Assembly (NCBI GenBank): GCA_029263295.1
Contig: JAJCXT010000021.1
Location: 1-42,257 of the forward strand
DNA length: 42,257 nucleotides
Origin: Acidobacteriota bacterium
GTDB lineage: Bacteria > Acidobacteriota > UBA890 > WLXD01
Direction of reading: 5' to 3'
Shown one piece after another: positions 16,590 to 24,743 of this stretch. Position 1 is the first letter of the stretch; the number at the start of each line of letters is the position of its first letter. Under the pieces are notes generated by a model. The model was not told where the DNA came from. It ran no database searches and saw only the letters and a list, made by a program, of their open reading frames with translations. A program made the position numbers and the translations under genes.

Positions 16590-17516
16590 GTGGACCGTAC
16601 TCGGCAGGCCATAACGAGGCTGCTCGTTCTGACAACGTTCATCGCGCTGTCGGTGGCCGGTGTCGGAAGCGCCGCGCCGCAGGGCGACGATATCGATGCC
16701 TTCATGGAGAAGGTGCTCGAGCGCCGGGTTACCAACTGGGAAGACCTGTATCGCTACACGGTGCGCGATCGCGAGGTGATCGATATCACCGGGCCGGGCG
16801 GCGAGAAGATCGAGAGCCAGGTGGGGGAGTACACCTGGTACGTGCGCGACGGCTACATGGTTCGGAGTCCGGACACGCTCAACGGCGCCAAGGTCGGCGA
16901 CAAGGAGCGGGAGAAGGCAGAGCAGAAGTTCCTCGAACGTGCCCGAGAGCGTGACGAGGAACGCGAGCGCGAGGCAGAGATGGCTGCCGAGCTTGGCGAA
17001 GATGCTGAGTCAGGCGAGGACGCCAGCGCTGAACGGGAGTACTTCCTCGGATTCCCGTTCGAGGCCGGCAACTATCTACTCGTGGGGTTCGAGGAACTCG
17101 AAGGCCGGGAGGTCGCGCGTGTCGAGTACTACCCGGAGGAATTGTTCGAGGACGATGGGGAGGAAGATGACGCGGAGATGATGCGCAGCTTCCAGAAGAC
17201 CTCGCGAGTGACGCTATGGATCCTCGTAGAGGAGTACCAGATCGTCAAAGTCGCCTGGGACAGCCTCAACTTCAATTTCCTGCCCTACCGCTGGCTGGTT
17301 CAGGTGGATGACGTGCAGGCCGAGCTCGTCATGCACAAGCCGTTCCCGGACGATGACGTCTGGCTGCCCAAGGAAATTCTGCTGAAGGGAGGGTTCACCG
17401 TCGCGACGGGCTCCTACTCATTGAGCTACACGCTCGAGTACTTCGACTACAAGGAGACTGATATCGCCGCCAAGGTCCGCTTCCGTTTTCCGGGTGTGGA
17501 GCAGCGTGATGAATAG
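16590..17516 (+). CDS. Secreted 308-residue protein of unknown family, copy 2
   Basis: A paralogue of the preceding gene, of identical length (308 residues) and about two-thirds identical by eye. The signal peptide, the DAFMEKVLERR block, GGEKIESQVGEYTW, FLPYRWL, VMHKPFPD and YTLEYFDYK are all kept. The middle differs: this copy has a longer Glu-rich helix (about residues 110-150). GTG at 16590 lies behind CCGGAG, the same arrangement as copy 1, so the duplicated unit included its ribosome binding site. Its TAG stop is inside the start region of the Omp85-type gene (8-base overlap), a strong sign of one operon. No enzyme motif is seen. Confidence 0.82.
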   Translation: MDRTRQAITRLLVLTTFIALSVAGVGSAAPQGDDIDAFMEKVLERRVTNWEDLYRYTVRDREVIDITGPGGEKIESQVGEYTWYVRDGYMVRSPDTLNGAKVGDKEREKAEQKFLERARERDEEREREAEMAAELGEDAESGEDASAEREYFLGFPFEAGNYLLVGFEELEGREVARVEYYPEELFEDDGEEDDAEMMRSFQKTSRVTLWILVEEYQIVKVAWDSLNFNFLPYRWLVQVDDVQAELVMHKPFPDDDVWLPKEILLKGGFTVATGSYSLSYTLEYFDYKETDIAAKVRFRFPGVEQRDE

Positions 17517-18786
17517 CTGCACGTCGCGGACGCCCGGCGGGCCTGTCAGTCGGTCCATCATCGGGTCGGCAATGAGTCTGCTTGTCGCACTTGTCCCAGC
17601 TGGAGCGGCGGCAGCGCAGGCGGACTCTGCCGAGCGCTCTGCCGAGACGGTGGAGATTACCGAGATTCGTGTTCACGGTAACTACTCGATGGTCGATGCC
17701 GAAGTTGCGACGCTTGCCGGCGTGGCCATCGGTGATCGCGTCGATCTGGCTGACGTCGCGGTTATCGCAGAGCGTCTTCGCGACAGTGGCCGTTTCGCGG
17801 CCGCCGAGGCCGAATGGCGCTACCGGTCACTGACCCGTCGGGACCATGTGGTGCTGCTGCTGACGGTGCAGGAGAAGACGTCCGCGGCCAAGAAATTCCT
17901 AGTTCTGCCGCAGGTGCAATACAACGAGGACGAGAAATTCAGCATTGGTGGCCGGGTTAGCGCGAAGGATCTGTTCGGCGGCGGCACCTTGATCTCGGTG
18001 CCGGTACTGGTCGGTGGCGTAGACAGCGTGGCGCTCGAGGTGTCGCGGCAGTGGGAGAGCGGCACGGGCGTCGGTGGACAGTTCCAGTGGCGGCAGTTCG
18101 AGAATCCGTTCGCGAAGGTGAAGGACGAACGCAGCGGCGGCGGCCTGTGGCTCGAGCGTCGTCTCGCCGCGGCTTTCAAGGTCCGTGTTGACGGCGACTA
18201 CTACGACATCGAGTTCGGCGGCGAGAAGGACAAGCTCTTCCGTTACGGGGTGGGCGCGGCGTATGACACGCGTCCGAGCCTGAACTTTCCGTACGACTCT
18301 GTGCTCGCCAGCGCCGCCTGGCAGCGCGTCGATCCGGACGAGGCCGCGTCGGCGAATCGTTACCGCTTCGAGCTTGCTGGCTACAAGACGATCATCGGGC
18401 AGGTGGTGCTCGCGGCCCGCGGTGTGCTGCATACGGCGGACGCGCCGTTGCCCGCCTACGAACGTCCCTACGTGGGCGGCATGGAGTCTCTGCGCGGCAC
18501 CAAGGCGGGCACGTTCAGTGGCGACAGCACGGCCCTTGGCACGGTCGAGTTGCGGATCCCCATCACCAGCGTCATGACCGGCAGCATCGTTCGGCTCGGA
18601 TTTACGGCGTTCTGGGATACCGCGGCAGCCTGGGACTATGGCGACACTCTCGGGGGACAGAGGTTCCATCACGGCGTTGGCGCTGGCGTGTACCTGCAGG
18701 CGCCGCTGGTGCAACTCAATCTGGATGTTGGCAACAACCTCGAGGGCAACACCCGCGTGCACTTCGGCCTCGGCTTCCGCTTCTAG
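17509..18786 (+). CDS. Omp85/BamA-superfamily outer-membrane protein with one POTRA domain
   Basis: A 425-residue exported protein. The signal peptide (to about residue 36, GAAAAQ) is followed by one POTRA-like domain (about 48-122: ITEIRVHGNYSMVDAEV, VAVIAERLRDSGRFAAAEAEW). A beta-barrel follows with alternating polar/hydrophobic strands and a terminal aromatic (GLGFRF, the usual outer-membrane sorting end). The late motif GGMESLRGTKAG corresponds to the VRGF/Y loop that enters the barrel in Omp85 proteins. It is much shorter than BamA, which has five POTRAs, and closer to TamA- or FhaC-like or bacterial surface antigen members. The ATG at 17509 overlaps the stop of copy 2. Its client is unknown, but the neighbouring secreted paralogues are obvious candidates. 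Confidence 0.85.
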   Translation: MNSCTSRTPGGPVSRSIIGSAMSLLVALVPAGAAAAQADSAERSAETVEITEIRVHGNYSMVDAEVATLAGVAIGDRVDLADVAVIAERLRDSGRFAAAEAEWRYRSLTRRDHVVLLLTVQEKTSAAKKFLVLPQVQYNEDEKFSIGGRVSAKDLFGGGTLISVPVLVGGVDSVALEVSRQWESGTGVGGQFQWRQFENPFAKVKDERSGGGLWLERRLAAAFKVRVDGDYYDIEFGGEKDKLFRYGVGAAYDTRPSLNFPYDSVLASAAWQRVDPDEAASANRYRFELAGYKTIIGQVVLAARGVLHTADAPLPAYERPYVGGMESLRGTKAGTFSGDSTALGTVELRIPITSVMTGSIVRLGFTAFWDTAAAWDYGDTLGGQRFHHGVGAGVYLQAPLVQLNLDVGNNLEGNTRVHFGLGFRF

Positions 18787-18802
18787 CACGGGCAGCTGCT
18801 AG
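18783..18802. terminator. CTAG palindrome at the Omp85/aminotransferase junction
   Basis: CTAGCA, an 8-nt loop and TGCTAG form a perfect 6-bp inverted repeat; the left arm contains the TAG of the Omp85-type gene. A third CTAG at 18812-18815 is the aminotransferase stop and can pair alternatively with the second. There is no U-tract. Confidence 0.35.
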
Positions 18803-18811
18803 TAAGGCTGG

Positions 18812-19963
18812 CTAGCGCCCCAGACGCTGTGCCAGGCGCTCGATGCCGCGCGCCGTTACGTCGGGCGGAACGGCTGTGTAACAGACCCTGATGTGCGTCG
18901 GATAGGGGCCGAAGCTGGGCCCCGGGGCGACCAGCAGGCCGTCGTCGAGGCAGTCGCCCAGGAATCCCATCAGGCCGCGCTCGTCGAGATGTTCGGCCAC
19001 ATCGATCCAGAGGAACTGGCTCCCCTCGGGCGCGTCCAGTCCCAGGCGATCCGCCGCCGCTGTGCCAGCGGCGAGATAGAGAGGCTTGACCTCTGCTACC
19101 CAGGCCGCGCCGCGGCCGTCGAGAGCCCTCGCGGCGGCTATTTGTGAAGCCGTCGGGGTGGAGTAGAACGTATGCGTGCCCACCTTGCGAACGTGCCCCA
19201 TCACGTCGGCGGGACCGACGACATAGCCGCAGCGATTGCCGGCCATGCCGTAGGCCTTGGAGAAGGAATGCACGGAGAAGGTGCGCTCGGGGGCGTTGCT
19301 ACGGGCGTAGCGATGCTCACCGGAGTACACATAGTCCTCGTACACCTCATCGGCCAGGATCCACAGGTTCTTTGCCTGCGCCCATTCGACGATCGCGTCG
19401 ATCTCCGCGCCCGGGATGACCTTGCCCGTGGGGTTATTCGGAGTGCTCAGATAGATCGCTGCCGTGCGCTCGTTGGCGTAGCGATCCAGCACTTCGCTGA
19501 CGTCCGCTGGGCCGGTTACCGGCCCGATGTAGGGAACCGGCACCGGCACGGCGCCGAACGACTTCAGGATTCCCGCTATGAGCGGCCAGTAGGGTGCCAG
19601 GAGCAGAACCTCGTCGCCGGGATCCGTTATGGCGCCAACGATGGCTCCGAGGGCACCGGTAGCGCCGGCGGCAACGAGCACGTTGTCTGGCTCGGTAGCG
19701 ACACCGGTGCGCTCGGTGGCGCGCGCCACGAGACCGTCGAGCAGCATCGGTAGCCCGTGCGGCGATGAATACCGGTGCATCCCGGGATGGTCGGCCACCC
19801 GGATGTCTTCCATCCGGCAACCTTCGGCGGGTTCCCGCCAGGTGTCACCCACGTGCAGCGGGTAGCGTTCGCCGGTCATCTTCTGCAGGCGATGGGCCAG
19901 CTTGGAAAAAAGCGATCCTTCCATGCTGGAAACTGTCTGAGCGATCCCTGGGTAGTGCGGCAT
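18812..19963 (-). CDS. PLP-dependent aminotransferase, class I/II
   Basis: A 383-residue fold-type I enzyme. Motifs are TPNNPTG (174-180, with the Asn that contacts PLP), ADEVYED (Asp205 region), and SFSKAYGMAGNRCGY with the Schiff-base lysine at Lys236. The C-terminal Arg region is HIRVCYT. Members of this class convert amino acids to keto acids in the cytoplasm; the amino acid is not determined. The N-terminus KLAHRLQ...GERYPLHVGDTW is normal for the family when read from the ATG at 19963. A TATCGT hexamer six bases before that ATG also favours it over the ATG at 19924. It is divergent from nudC across 18 bases. Confidence 0.88.
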   Translation of the reverse strand: MPHYPGIAQTVSSMEGSLFSKLAHRLQKMTGERYPLHVGDTWREPAEGCRMEDIRVADHPGMHRYSSPHGLPMLLDGLVARATERTGVATEPDNVLVAAGATGALGAIVGAITDPGDEVLLLAPYWPLIAGILKSFGAVPVPVPYIGPVTGPADVSEVLDRYANERTAAIYLSTPNNPTGKVIPGAEIDAIVEWAQAKNLWILADEVYEDYVYSGEHRYARSNAPERTFSVHSFSKAYGMAGNRCGYVVGPADVMGHVRKVGTHTFYSTPTASQIAAARALDGRGAAWVAEVKPLYLAAGTAAADRLGLDAPEGSQFLWIDVAEHLDERGLMGFLGDCLDDGLLVAPGPSFGPYPTHIRVCYTAVPPDVTARGIERLAQRLGR

Positions 19964-19968
19964 GCGGC

Positions 19969-19975
19969 TACGATA
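19969..19975. promoter_or_regulatory. Overlapping back-to-back -10 elements between aminotransferase and nudC
   Basis: The 7-bp core TACGATA reads TACGAT on the plus strand, seven bases before the nudC GTG. It reads TATCGT on the minus strand, six bases before the aminotransferase ATG. Neither gene has a Shine-Dalgarno sequence. The arrangement suggests two leaderless, mutually exclusive divergent promoters sharing one core. Confidence 0.45.
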
Positions 19976-19981
19976 GGCGAT

Positions 19982-20899
19982 GTGAAAGAACACTTCTATT
20001 CGAGTACATGGCTGGACCGTTCCGAGGAACGCCGCGACGACGCCGATTGGCTTGCGGCCTGCCTCGCAGACACGCGCACCAGGGTGGTGCCCGTCTGGCG
20101 CCAGCGCAGCCTGGTGCGCATGACGGATCCGGTTCGTGCTATCGAGATCACGATCGACAATCTCCAGGTGCAGCCGGCCGCCGACGATCTGTTCTTCCTG
20201 GGGATCGATGTGGAGAGGCGCGCGTGTTTCGGTCTCGCGCTGGCCGATGCCGGAGATGCATCGTTGGAGATCGCGGCTGCCGTGGGCGGGGAATTCACGG
20301 ATCTGCGCCGGGTCGGAACCATGCTCGAGGCCCGGGACGCTGGTCTCCTGGCATACGCGCGCGCGATTACTCACTGGCACTCGACGCACCGGTTTTGCGG
20401 TGCTTGTGGCACCCCGACGGAAGTTCGCCGCGCCGGGTGGCTGCGTATCTGCACGAATCCCGACTGCGAACGCCAACACTTTCCCCGCACCGACCCGGCA
20501 GTGATCATGCGCGTGGTTCATGGCGACCGCGTGCTGATGGGGCGGCAGGCTGCGTGGCCGGAGAACTGGTACTCGGTGCTGGCGGGGTTCGTAGAGCCGG
20601 GCGAGAGCCTGGAGGAAGCTGTCAGACGGGAAGTGCGCGAGGAAGCTGGGATTGCGGTGGGCGAGGTGCGGTACGACAGCTCGCAGCCGTGGCCGTTTCC
20701 GGCCTCGCTGATGGTCGGATTTAGTGCCGTGGCGGAGGAAGACACGATTCAGCTGGCCAGCGACGAACTCGAAGACGCCCGTTGGTTCAGTCGCGAGGAG
20801 ATCCACGACGGAGTGGAGGCGGGCACGTTACGGCTCTCGCCGACACTCTCCATCTCACGCCACCTCCTGGATGTGTGGCTCGACGGAGCCGATTCCTAG
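19982..20899 (+). CDS. nudC: NADH pyrophosphatase (Nudix)
   Basis: A 305-residue protein with an N-terminal domain, then a zinc ribbon (Cys139, Cys142, Cys157, Cys162) and a Nudix domain. The Nudix box GX5EX7REUXEEXGU is complete (202-224), and the NudC-specific SQPWPFP is at 234-240. NudC hydrolyses NAD(H) to NMN(H) and AMP, and in some bacteria it decaps NAD-capped RNA. The start is GTG at 19982, supported by a -10-like TACGAT seven bases upstream and no competing ribosome binding site. It is divergent from the aminotransferase and converges on the second DUF4097 gene. Confidence 0.93.
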   Translation: MKEHFYSSTWLDRSEERRDDADWLAACLADTRTRVVPVWRQRSLVRMTDPVRAIEITIDNLQVQPAADDLFFLGIDVERRACFGLALADAGDASLEIAAAVGGEFTDLRRVGTMLEARDAGLLAYARAITHWHSTHRFCGACGTPTEVRRAGWLRICTNPDCERQHFPRTDPAVIMRVVHGDRVLMGRQAAWPENWYSVLAGFVEPGESLEEAVRREVREEAGIAVGEVRYDSSQPWPFPASLMVGFSAVAEEDTIQLASDELEDARWFSREEIHDGVEAGTLRLSPTLSISRHLLDVWLDGADS

Positions 20900-20912
20900 C
20901 CTGCCGGCTAGG
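20895..20912. terminator. CTAG palindrome spanning both stops of nudC and the DUF4097 gene
   Basis: CCTAGCC, a 4-nt loop and GGCTAGG form a perfect 7-bp inverted repeat. The TAG of nudC is in one arm and the TAG of the opposing gene in the other. This is the clearest of the CTAG palindromes here. It has no U-tract. Confidence 0.45.
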
Positions 20913-21942
20913 TCCCCTGCAGACGCAGGACGATCGTGCCCTCGCCGGTGCGGGCTTCGAGAGTAGGCCCACCGCCGTTGAGCCTACCCTGAGCGGCGCG
21001 GTGATCAATGCGACCGTTGAGGCGGCCATCGAAGCGACCCCCGCTGCGCACGGTCAGCTCGCTGCCGCGCAGGTCGAGGTCGGCCGCCAGCGAGTCGCTG
21101 GCACGAATCGTGATGTCGCCGTCACCGGTGCGCAGGGAGGTGTCCTCGAGCCGCTCGATGCTGATGTGGATATCGCCGTCGTGGGTCTGAGCCGCCAGCG
21201 CTCCGGCTACTGCATCAACAATGATGTCCCCATCGTCCGTGCGTACGTTCATCGTCTCACCGGCGATGTGCTTGCCGTGGATGTCGCCGTCGGCCGTGTG
21301 GATTTCGATCGATGAGCTGTCGAGTTCGCCGACGCTGATGTCTCCGTCCTCGCTGCGGACCACGAGTCTGCTGCCAGAAATTGCTCGGACCCCGACATCA
21401 CCATCCTCGGTCTCGAGGTGGACGTCGCCGGTGAGCGCGTCAGCGGTTATGTCGCCGTCCTCCGAGAGCACGACGATGTGGCCACTGAGGCTCTGCAGCG
21501 AGATGTCGCCATCGGCCGAGACGATGCGGGTATCAATGTTCTCGGGCACCGTGGCTTCGACAATGACGTCGAACCCGCCCCAACGGCGCCAGTCCCAGTT
21601 GTTCCACGTGTTCTGGTCAGCATCGGAGCGCAGGCTGATCGTGCCGCTGCTCGCGTCGGCACGGAAGTTCATGCGTTCGTAGCGCTCACGCGCTTCGGGG
21701 AGGTTCTTCGCCGACAGCCAGACTTCGAACGTGATCCGATTGCCGGTGCCGTTGCGAACCATGACGTCTGCGTCGGCCACCTCGATCAGGAGGCTCTGCC
21801 CCGACAGCTCGAACGTCTCGGTCAACATCAACTCACGCTCACGCTCACGATCCTGAGCGAAGGCCGGGGCGCAGGCGCCGAGCGACACGGCGACGAGAAG
21901 GGTGGCGGCAGCGAGCGAACGAGCATTGCGGTTACGGCGCAT
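20908..21942 (-). CDS. Secreted DUF4097-type beta-repeat protein (DGDI repeats)
   Basis: A 344-residue exported protein. The N-terminal signal can be read as a lipoprotein (SLGAC) or as cleavage after FAQ. From about residue 140 a DGD-I/V motif recurs eight times at roughly 18-20 residue intervals (SADGDIS, SEDGDIT, TEDGDVG, SEDGDIS, TADGDIH, TDDGDII, THDGDIH, TGDGDIT). This is the regular turn pattern of a DUF4097 right-handed beta-solenoid. The ATG at 21942 has GGAG six bases upstream. It is divergent from the ADOP permease gene. It shares architecture, but not repeat sequence, with 13887-14678. Function is unknown; surface or periplasmic. Confidence 0.85.
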   Translation of the reverse strand: MRRNRNARSLAAATLLVAVSLGACAPAFAQDRERERELMLTETFELSGQSLLIEVADADVMVRNGTGNRITFEVWLSAKNLPEARERYERMNFRADASSGTISLRSDADQNTWNNWDWRRWGGFDVIVEATVPENIDTRIVSADGDISLQSLSGHIVVLSEDGDITADALTGDVHLETEDGDVGVRAISGSRLVVRSEDGDISVGELDSSSIEIHTADGDIHGKHIAGETMNVRTDDGDIIVDAVAGALAAQTHDGDIHISIERLEDTSLRTGDGDITIRASDSLAADLDLRGSELTVRSGGRFDGRLNGRIDHRAAQGRLNGGGPTLEARTGEGTIVLRLQGT

Positions 21943-22140
21943 CGAGTTCTCCGAGAGGCGGATGGCAGTGGGCGTTGCTCCTAGTAGGACGCCTTAACCC
22001 AGGGAGGGGTTTCAACGCTGTTTGTCCCGCGCGGCATGCAACCTTCTGTCGAAAGGCGTCGTTAGTAGCTCTGTGCCAGGCACATCGCCCTGGCTGGACC
22101 CTGTGGCTGCGCGTTTCTTCCTCCTCGTCAGGGAACCACC

Positions 22141-24579
22141 ATGTTCGACGGTCTTGTCAGCGATCTGCGCTATGCCACACGGCGGCTTGCCGCCAGCCCC
22201 GGATTCACGTTGGCGGCGGCGATGTGTGTTGCCCTGGGAATCGGTGCCAACACGGCGATTTTCAGCCTTGCCGACGCGCTCCTCTTGCGGCCGCTACCAG
22301 GCGTGACGGACCCGGGTGCGCTGCTGGAAGTGGGGCGATCACAGGATGGCTCCGGCTCCGACACGTTCGCGTTCCCGACACTCACAGCCCTGAGCGAGAG
22401 CGCCCGTACCGTCGACCTGGCGGGGTGGACCTTTACACCCCTGGCTCTCGGCGGCGATGCGGAGCCGGAGGGTCTGATGGGGCTCCTGGTCACTGACAAC
22501 TACTTCGATGTCCTCAAGGCTCCGATGCAGCTGGGTCGCGGGTTCGCGCCCGGCGAGTCGGGGACGGTCGGGAGTGCGTCGATAGTCGTGATCAGTGACC
22601 GGATCTGGCGGACCCGCTATGAGGCCGACCCGGCAATTGTCGGTCGCGAGATCCGCGTCAACGGCGCGGTGGCGGCCGTCATCGGAGTTGCGGCACCAGG
22701 GTTTGCGGGCAGCGTCGCCGTGATCCGGGCGGATGCCTGGGTGCCGTTTGGAATGACGGCGGGTGGTTTTCGGGATGAAGACGACCTGACGGGCTGGCGC
22801 AACAACCTGGTTCTCGGCGTTGGACGTCTGCGGGACGGCGAGTCGGTCGCCACCGCCGGCGAGGAGCTGGGCGGACTGATGGCCGCGCTGGTGGCCGAAC
22901 ACGGCGATGCACTGCGTGGCCAGGGGGTCGTCGTGCACGCTCTGGGCGGCCTTCCCGTTGATCTCACCGGCCCCATACAGCTGTTCATGGCGGTCTTGAT
23001 GGCGGTGGTGGGGGTCGTGTTGGCGGTGGCCTGCGTCAGCGTTGCGGGCATGCTGCTGGCGCGTTCGCTGGCACGCGGCCGCGAGGTGGCCGTGCGCCTG
23101 GCACTGGGGGCCCGCCGCAGCAGACTGGTCCGGCAGTTGCTGACCGAATCGGCGCTCCTGGTCGCGCTGGGAGGACTGATCGGCATCGCGGGTGGTTTCG
23201 CTGCCACACGAATAATCCGGGCTGTCGATCTGCCGATCCCGCCGCCCTTCAACCTGGCGTTGAGTCCCACCGTGGATCTCCGAGTTCTCGGGTTTGCGCT
23301 GCTGGCGACGGTTGTTGCCGGGGTCGTGGCCGGGCTCGGCCCGGCGCTGCGCGCTTCACGTCCAGACCTCGTGCCGGCGCTGAAGTCCGACGCTTCCGGC
23401 GATCGATCCCGATTGTTCGGCCGCCGGGCGTTGATTGCCGTACAGGTCGGCATGACGGTGGTTCTGGTTGTCGTCGCGGGGCTGTTTCTGCGGGCGCTCG
23501 GCCAGGCCGGATCGATCGATGTTGGCTTTGATCCGGAGGGGGTATACGCGCTCGGTCTTGACGCCGATCTGACTGGCCTTCCGCCGGACGCGGCAGCGGA
23601 AATGCTCAACCAGGTCGTTTCGGCATCGCGCGCGGTTCCTGGTGTCGACAGCGCGTCGTTGGTCGACCTCCTCCCCCTGGGGTTGCCCGCGAACATGGGT
23701 TTCGGCGGTCTCACGGTGGCAGGCCACGAGCCGCCTGCCGGTGAAACCGCTTTCGCGGCGAGCGTCAACATCATCGCCGCCGGCTACTTCGACACGATGG
23801 GGATCCCGTTACTCGCGGGTCTCGACTTCGCGAGCCAGGAATTGGCCGACGGCCCGCGCCAGGCGGTCGTCAATGCCCACATGGCGACCACCTTCTGGGG
23901 AGCCTCGGCAGTGGGGCAGGCGTTCACGCTGGGGCAGACCGAGTACGTAGTAAAGGGGGTGGCGTCCGACTCCAAGTATCAGAGCCTGTCCGAGGAACCC
24001 CTGTTCTTCGTTTACGTGGCCCGCTCCCAACGTTTCTCTCCAGACCCGTTCCTGATCGCGCGTCTCGGTGGCGAGCCGGGAGGAGCTCTGGCCGCGATCC
24101 GTCGCGCGGTGGCGACGATCGCGCCGGACTTGCCCGTGCTGCAGATCGTCTCGCTGCGCTCCTACGCCGATCTTGGCCTCCTGCCGCAGCGTGTGGCCGC
24201 CGCGGTGGCCGGCGTGATGGGCGTCGTGGTGATCCTTCTGGCGGCCGTGGGCATCTATGGCGTTACGGCGCAGATTACCCGGCGGCGCGCTCCGGAGATC
24301 GGCATCCGGATGGCGCTGGGAGCCGATCGTGGTGATGTGTTGCGTCTCGTCATCGGGCAGGGAATGACAGCTCCGCTCGTCGGGTTGGTGGGAGGTCTCG
24401 CCGTTGCTCTGGTAGCGACGCGATTCCTTTCCATGTTCCTGTACGGGGTGAGCCCGCTCGACCCGGTCGTGTTCGCGGGAGGAGCTGGCTTACTCGCGCT
24501 GATCGCGGCAATGGCGAACTGGCTTCCCGCCCGCTGGGCCTCGCGTGTGGACCCCGTGCGTGCCCTGCGGGCCGAGTAG
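22141..24579 (+). CDS. ADOP-type (duplicated MacB/FtsX-like) ABC transporter permease
   Basis: An 812-residue membrane protein made of two MacB-like permease halves. Each has a large periplasmic domain followed by a FtsX segment. The start DLRYATRRLAASPGFTLAAA and GIGANTAIFSL is the standard ADOP N-terminus. FtsX helices lie near 280-420, and the second set ends ARWASRVDPVRALRAE. No ATPase is encoded next to it; such permeases usually have the ATPase elsewhere or share one. ADOP permeases are most numerous in Acidobacteriota and are thought to export peptides, lipids or drugs, but substrates are unknown. The ATG has AGGGA upstream. A decayed C-terminal fragment of a second member lies at 40586-40830. 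Confidence 0.9.
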   Translation: MFDGLVSDLRYATRRLAASPGFTLAAAMCVALGIGANTAIFSLADALLLRPLPGVTDPGALLEVGRSQDGSGSDTFAFPTLTALSESARTVDLAGWTFTPLALGGDAEPEGLMGLLVTDNYFDVLKAPMQLGRGFAPGESGTVGSASIVVISDRIWRTRYEADPAIVGREIRVNGAVAAVIGVAAPGFAGSVAVIRADAWVPFGMTAGGFRDEDDLTGWRNNLVLGVGRLRDGESVATAGEELGGLMAALVAEHGDALRGQGVVVHALGGLPVDLTGPIQLFMAVLMAVVGVVLAVACVSVAGMLLARSLARGREVAVRLALGARRSRLVRQLLTESALLVALGGLIGIAGGFAATRIIRAVDLPIPPPFNLALSPTVDLRVLGFALLATVVAGVVAGLGPALRASRPDLVPALKSDASGDRSRLFGRRALIAVQVGMTVVLVVVAGLFLRALGQAGSIDVGFDPEGVYALGLDADLTGLPPDAAAEMLNQVVSASRAVPGVDSASLVDLLPLGLPANMGFGGLTVAGHEPPAGETAFAASVNIIAAGYFDTMGIPLLAGLDFASQELADGPRQAVVNAHMATTFWGASAVGQAFTLGQTEYVVKGVASDSKYQSLSEEPLFFVYVARSQRFSPDPFLIARLGGEPGGALAAIRRAVATIAPDLPVLQIVSLRSYADLGLLPQRVAAAVAGVMGVVVILLAAVGIYGVTAQITRRRAPEIGIRMALGADRGDVLRLVIGQGMTAPLVGLVGGLAVALVATRFLSMFLYGVSPLDPVVFAGGAGLLALIAAMANWLPARWASRVDPVRALRAE

Positions 24580-24632
24580 TCGGTAGGCAGGTCAGTAGGA
24601 CGGCGGCTGCCACGGAGGGCGGCGGAAATGAA

Positions 24633-24709
24633 TGGTCGGGGTGAGAGGATTTGAACCTCCGACCCCCTGCTCCCAAAGCAGGTGCGCTGCCAGGCTGCGC
24701 TACACCCCG
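24633..24709 (-). tRNA. tRNA-Pro (UGG)
   Basis: A 77-nt cloverleaf with encoded CCA. The acceptor stem CGGGGTG pairs with CACCCCG. The D-arm contains TAGCGCAGCCTGGCAGCGCA. The anticodon loop TTTGGGA, closed by CCTGC/GCAGG, gives anticodon UGG. The T-loop is GGTTCAAATCC. It lies 34 bases downstream of rdgB in the same direction and may be part of that transcript or have its own promoter. Confidence 0.95.
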
Positions 24710-24743
24710 ACCCAAAAGTCTGCCGCGCCGTCGGGCGCAGCCG

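Noticed and set aside
15547-17516. Tandem direct repeat as a mobile element
   Set aside because: The repeat is two diverged protein-coding paralogues with no transposase, terminal inverted repeats or target duplication.
18812-20806. A 664-residue minus-strand frame ending in the aminotransferase
   Set aside because: The extra N-terminal part is antisense to nudC and resembles no protein; the enzyme starts at 19963.
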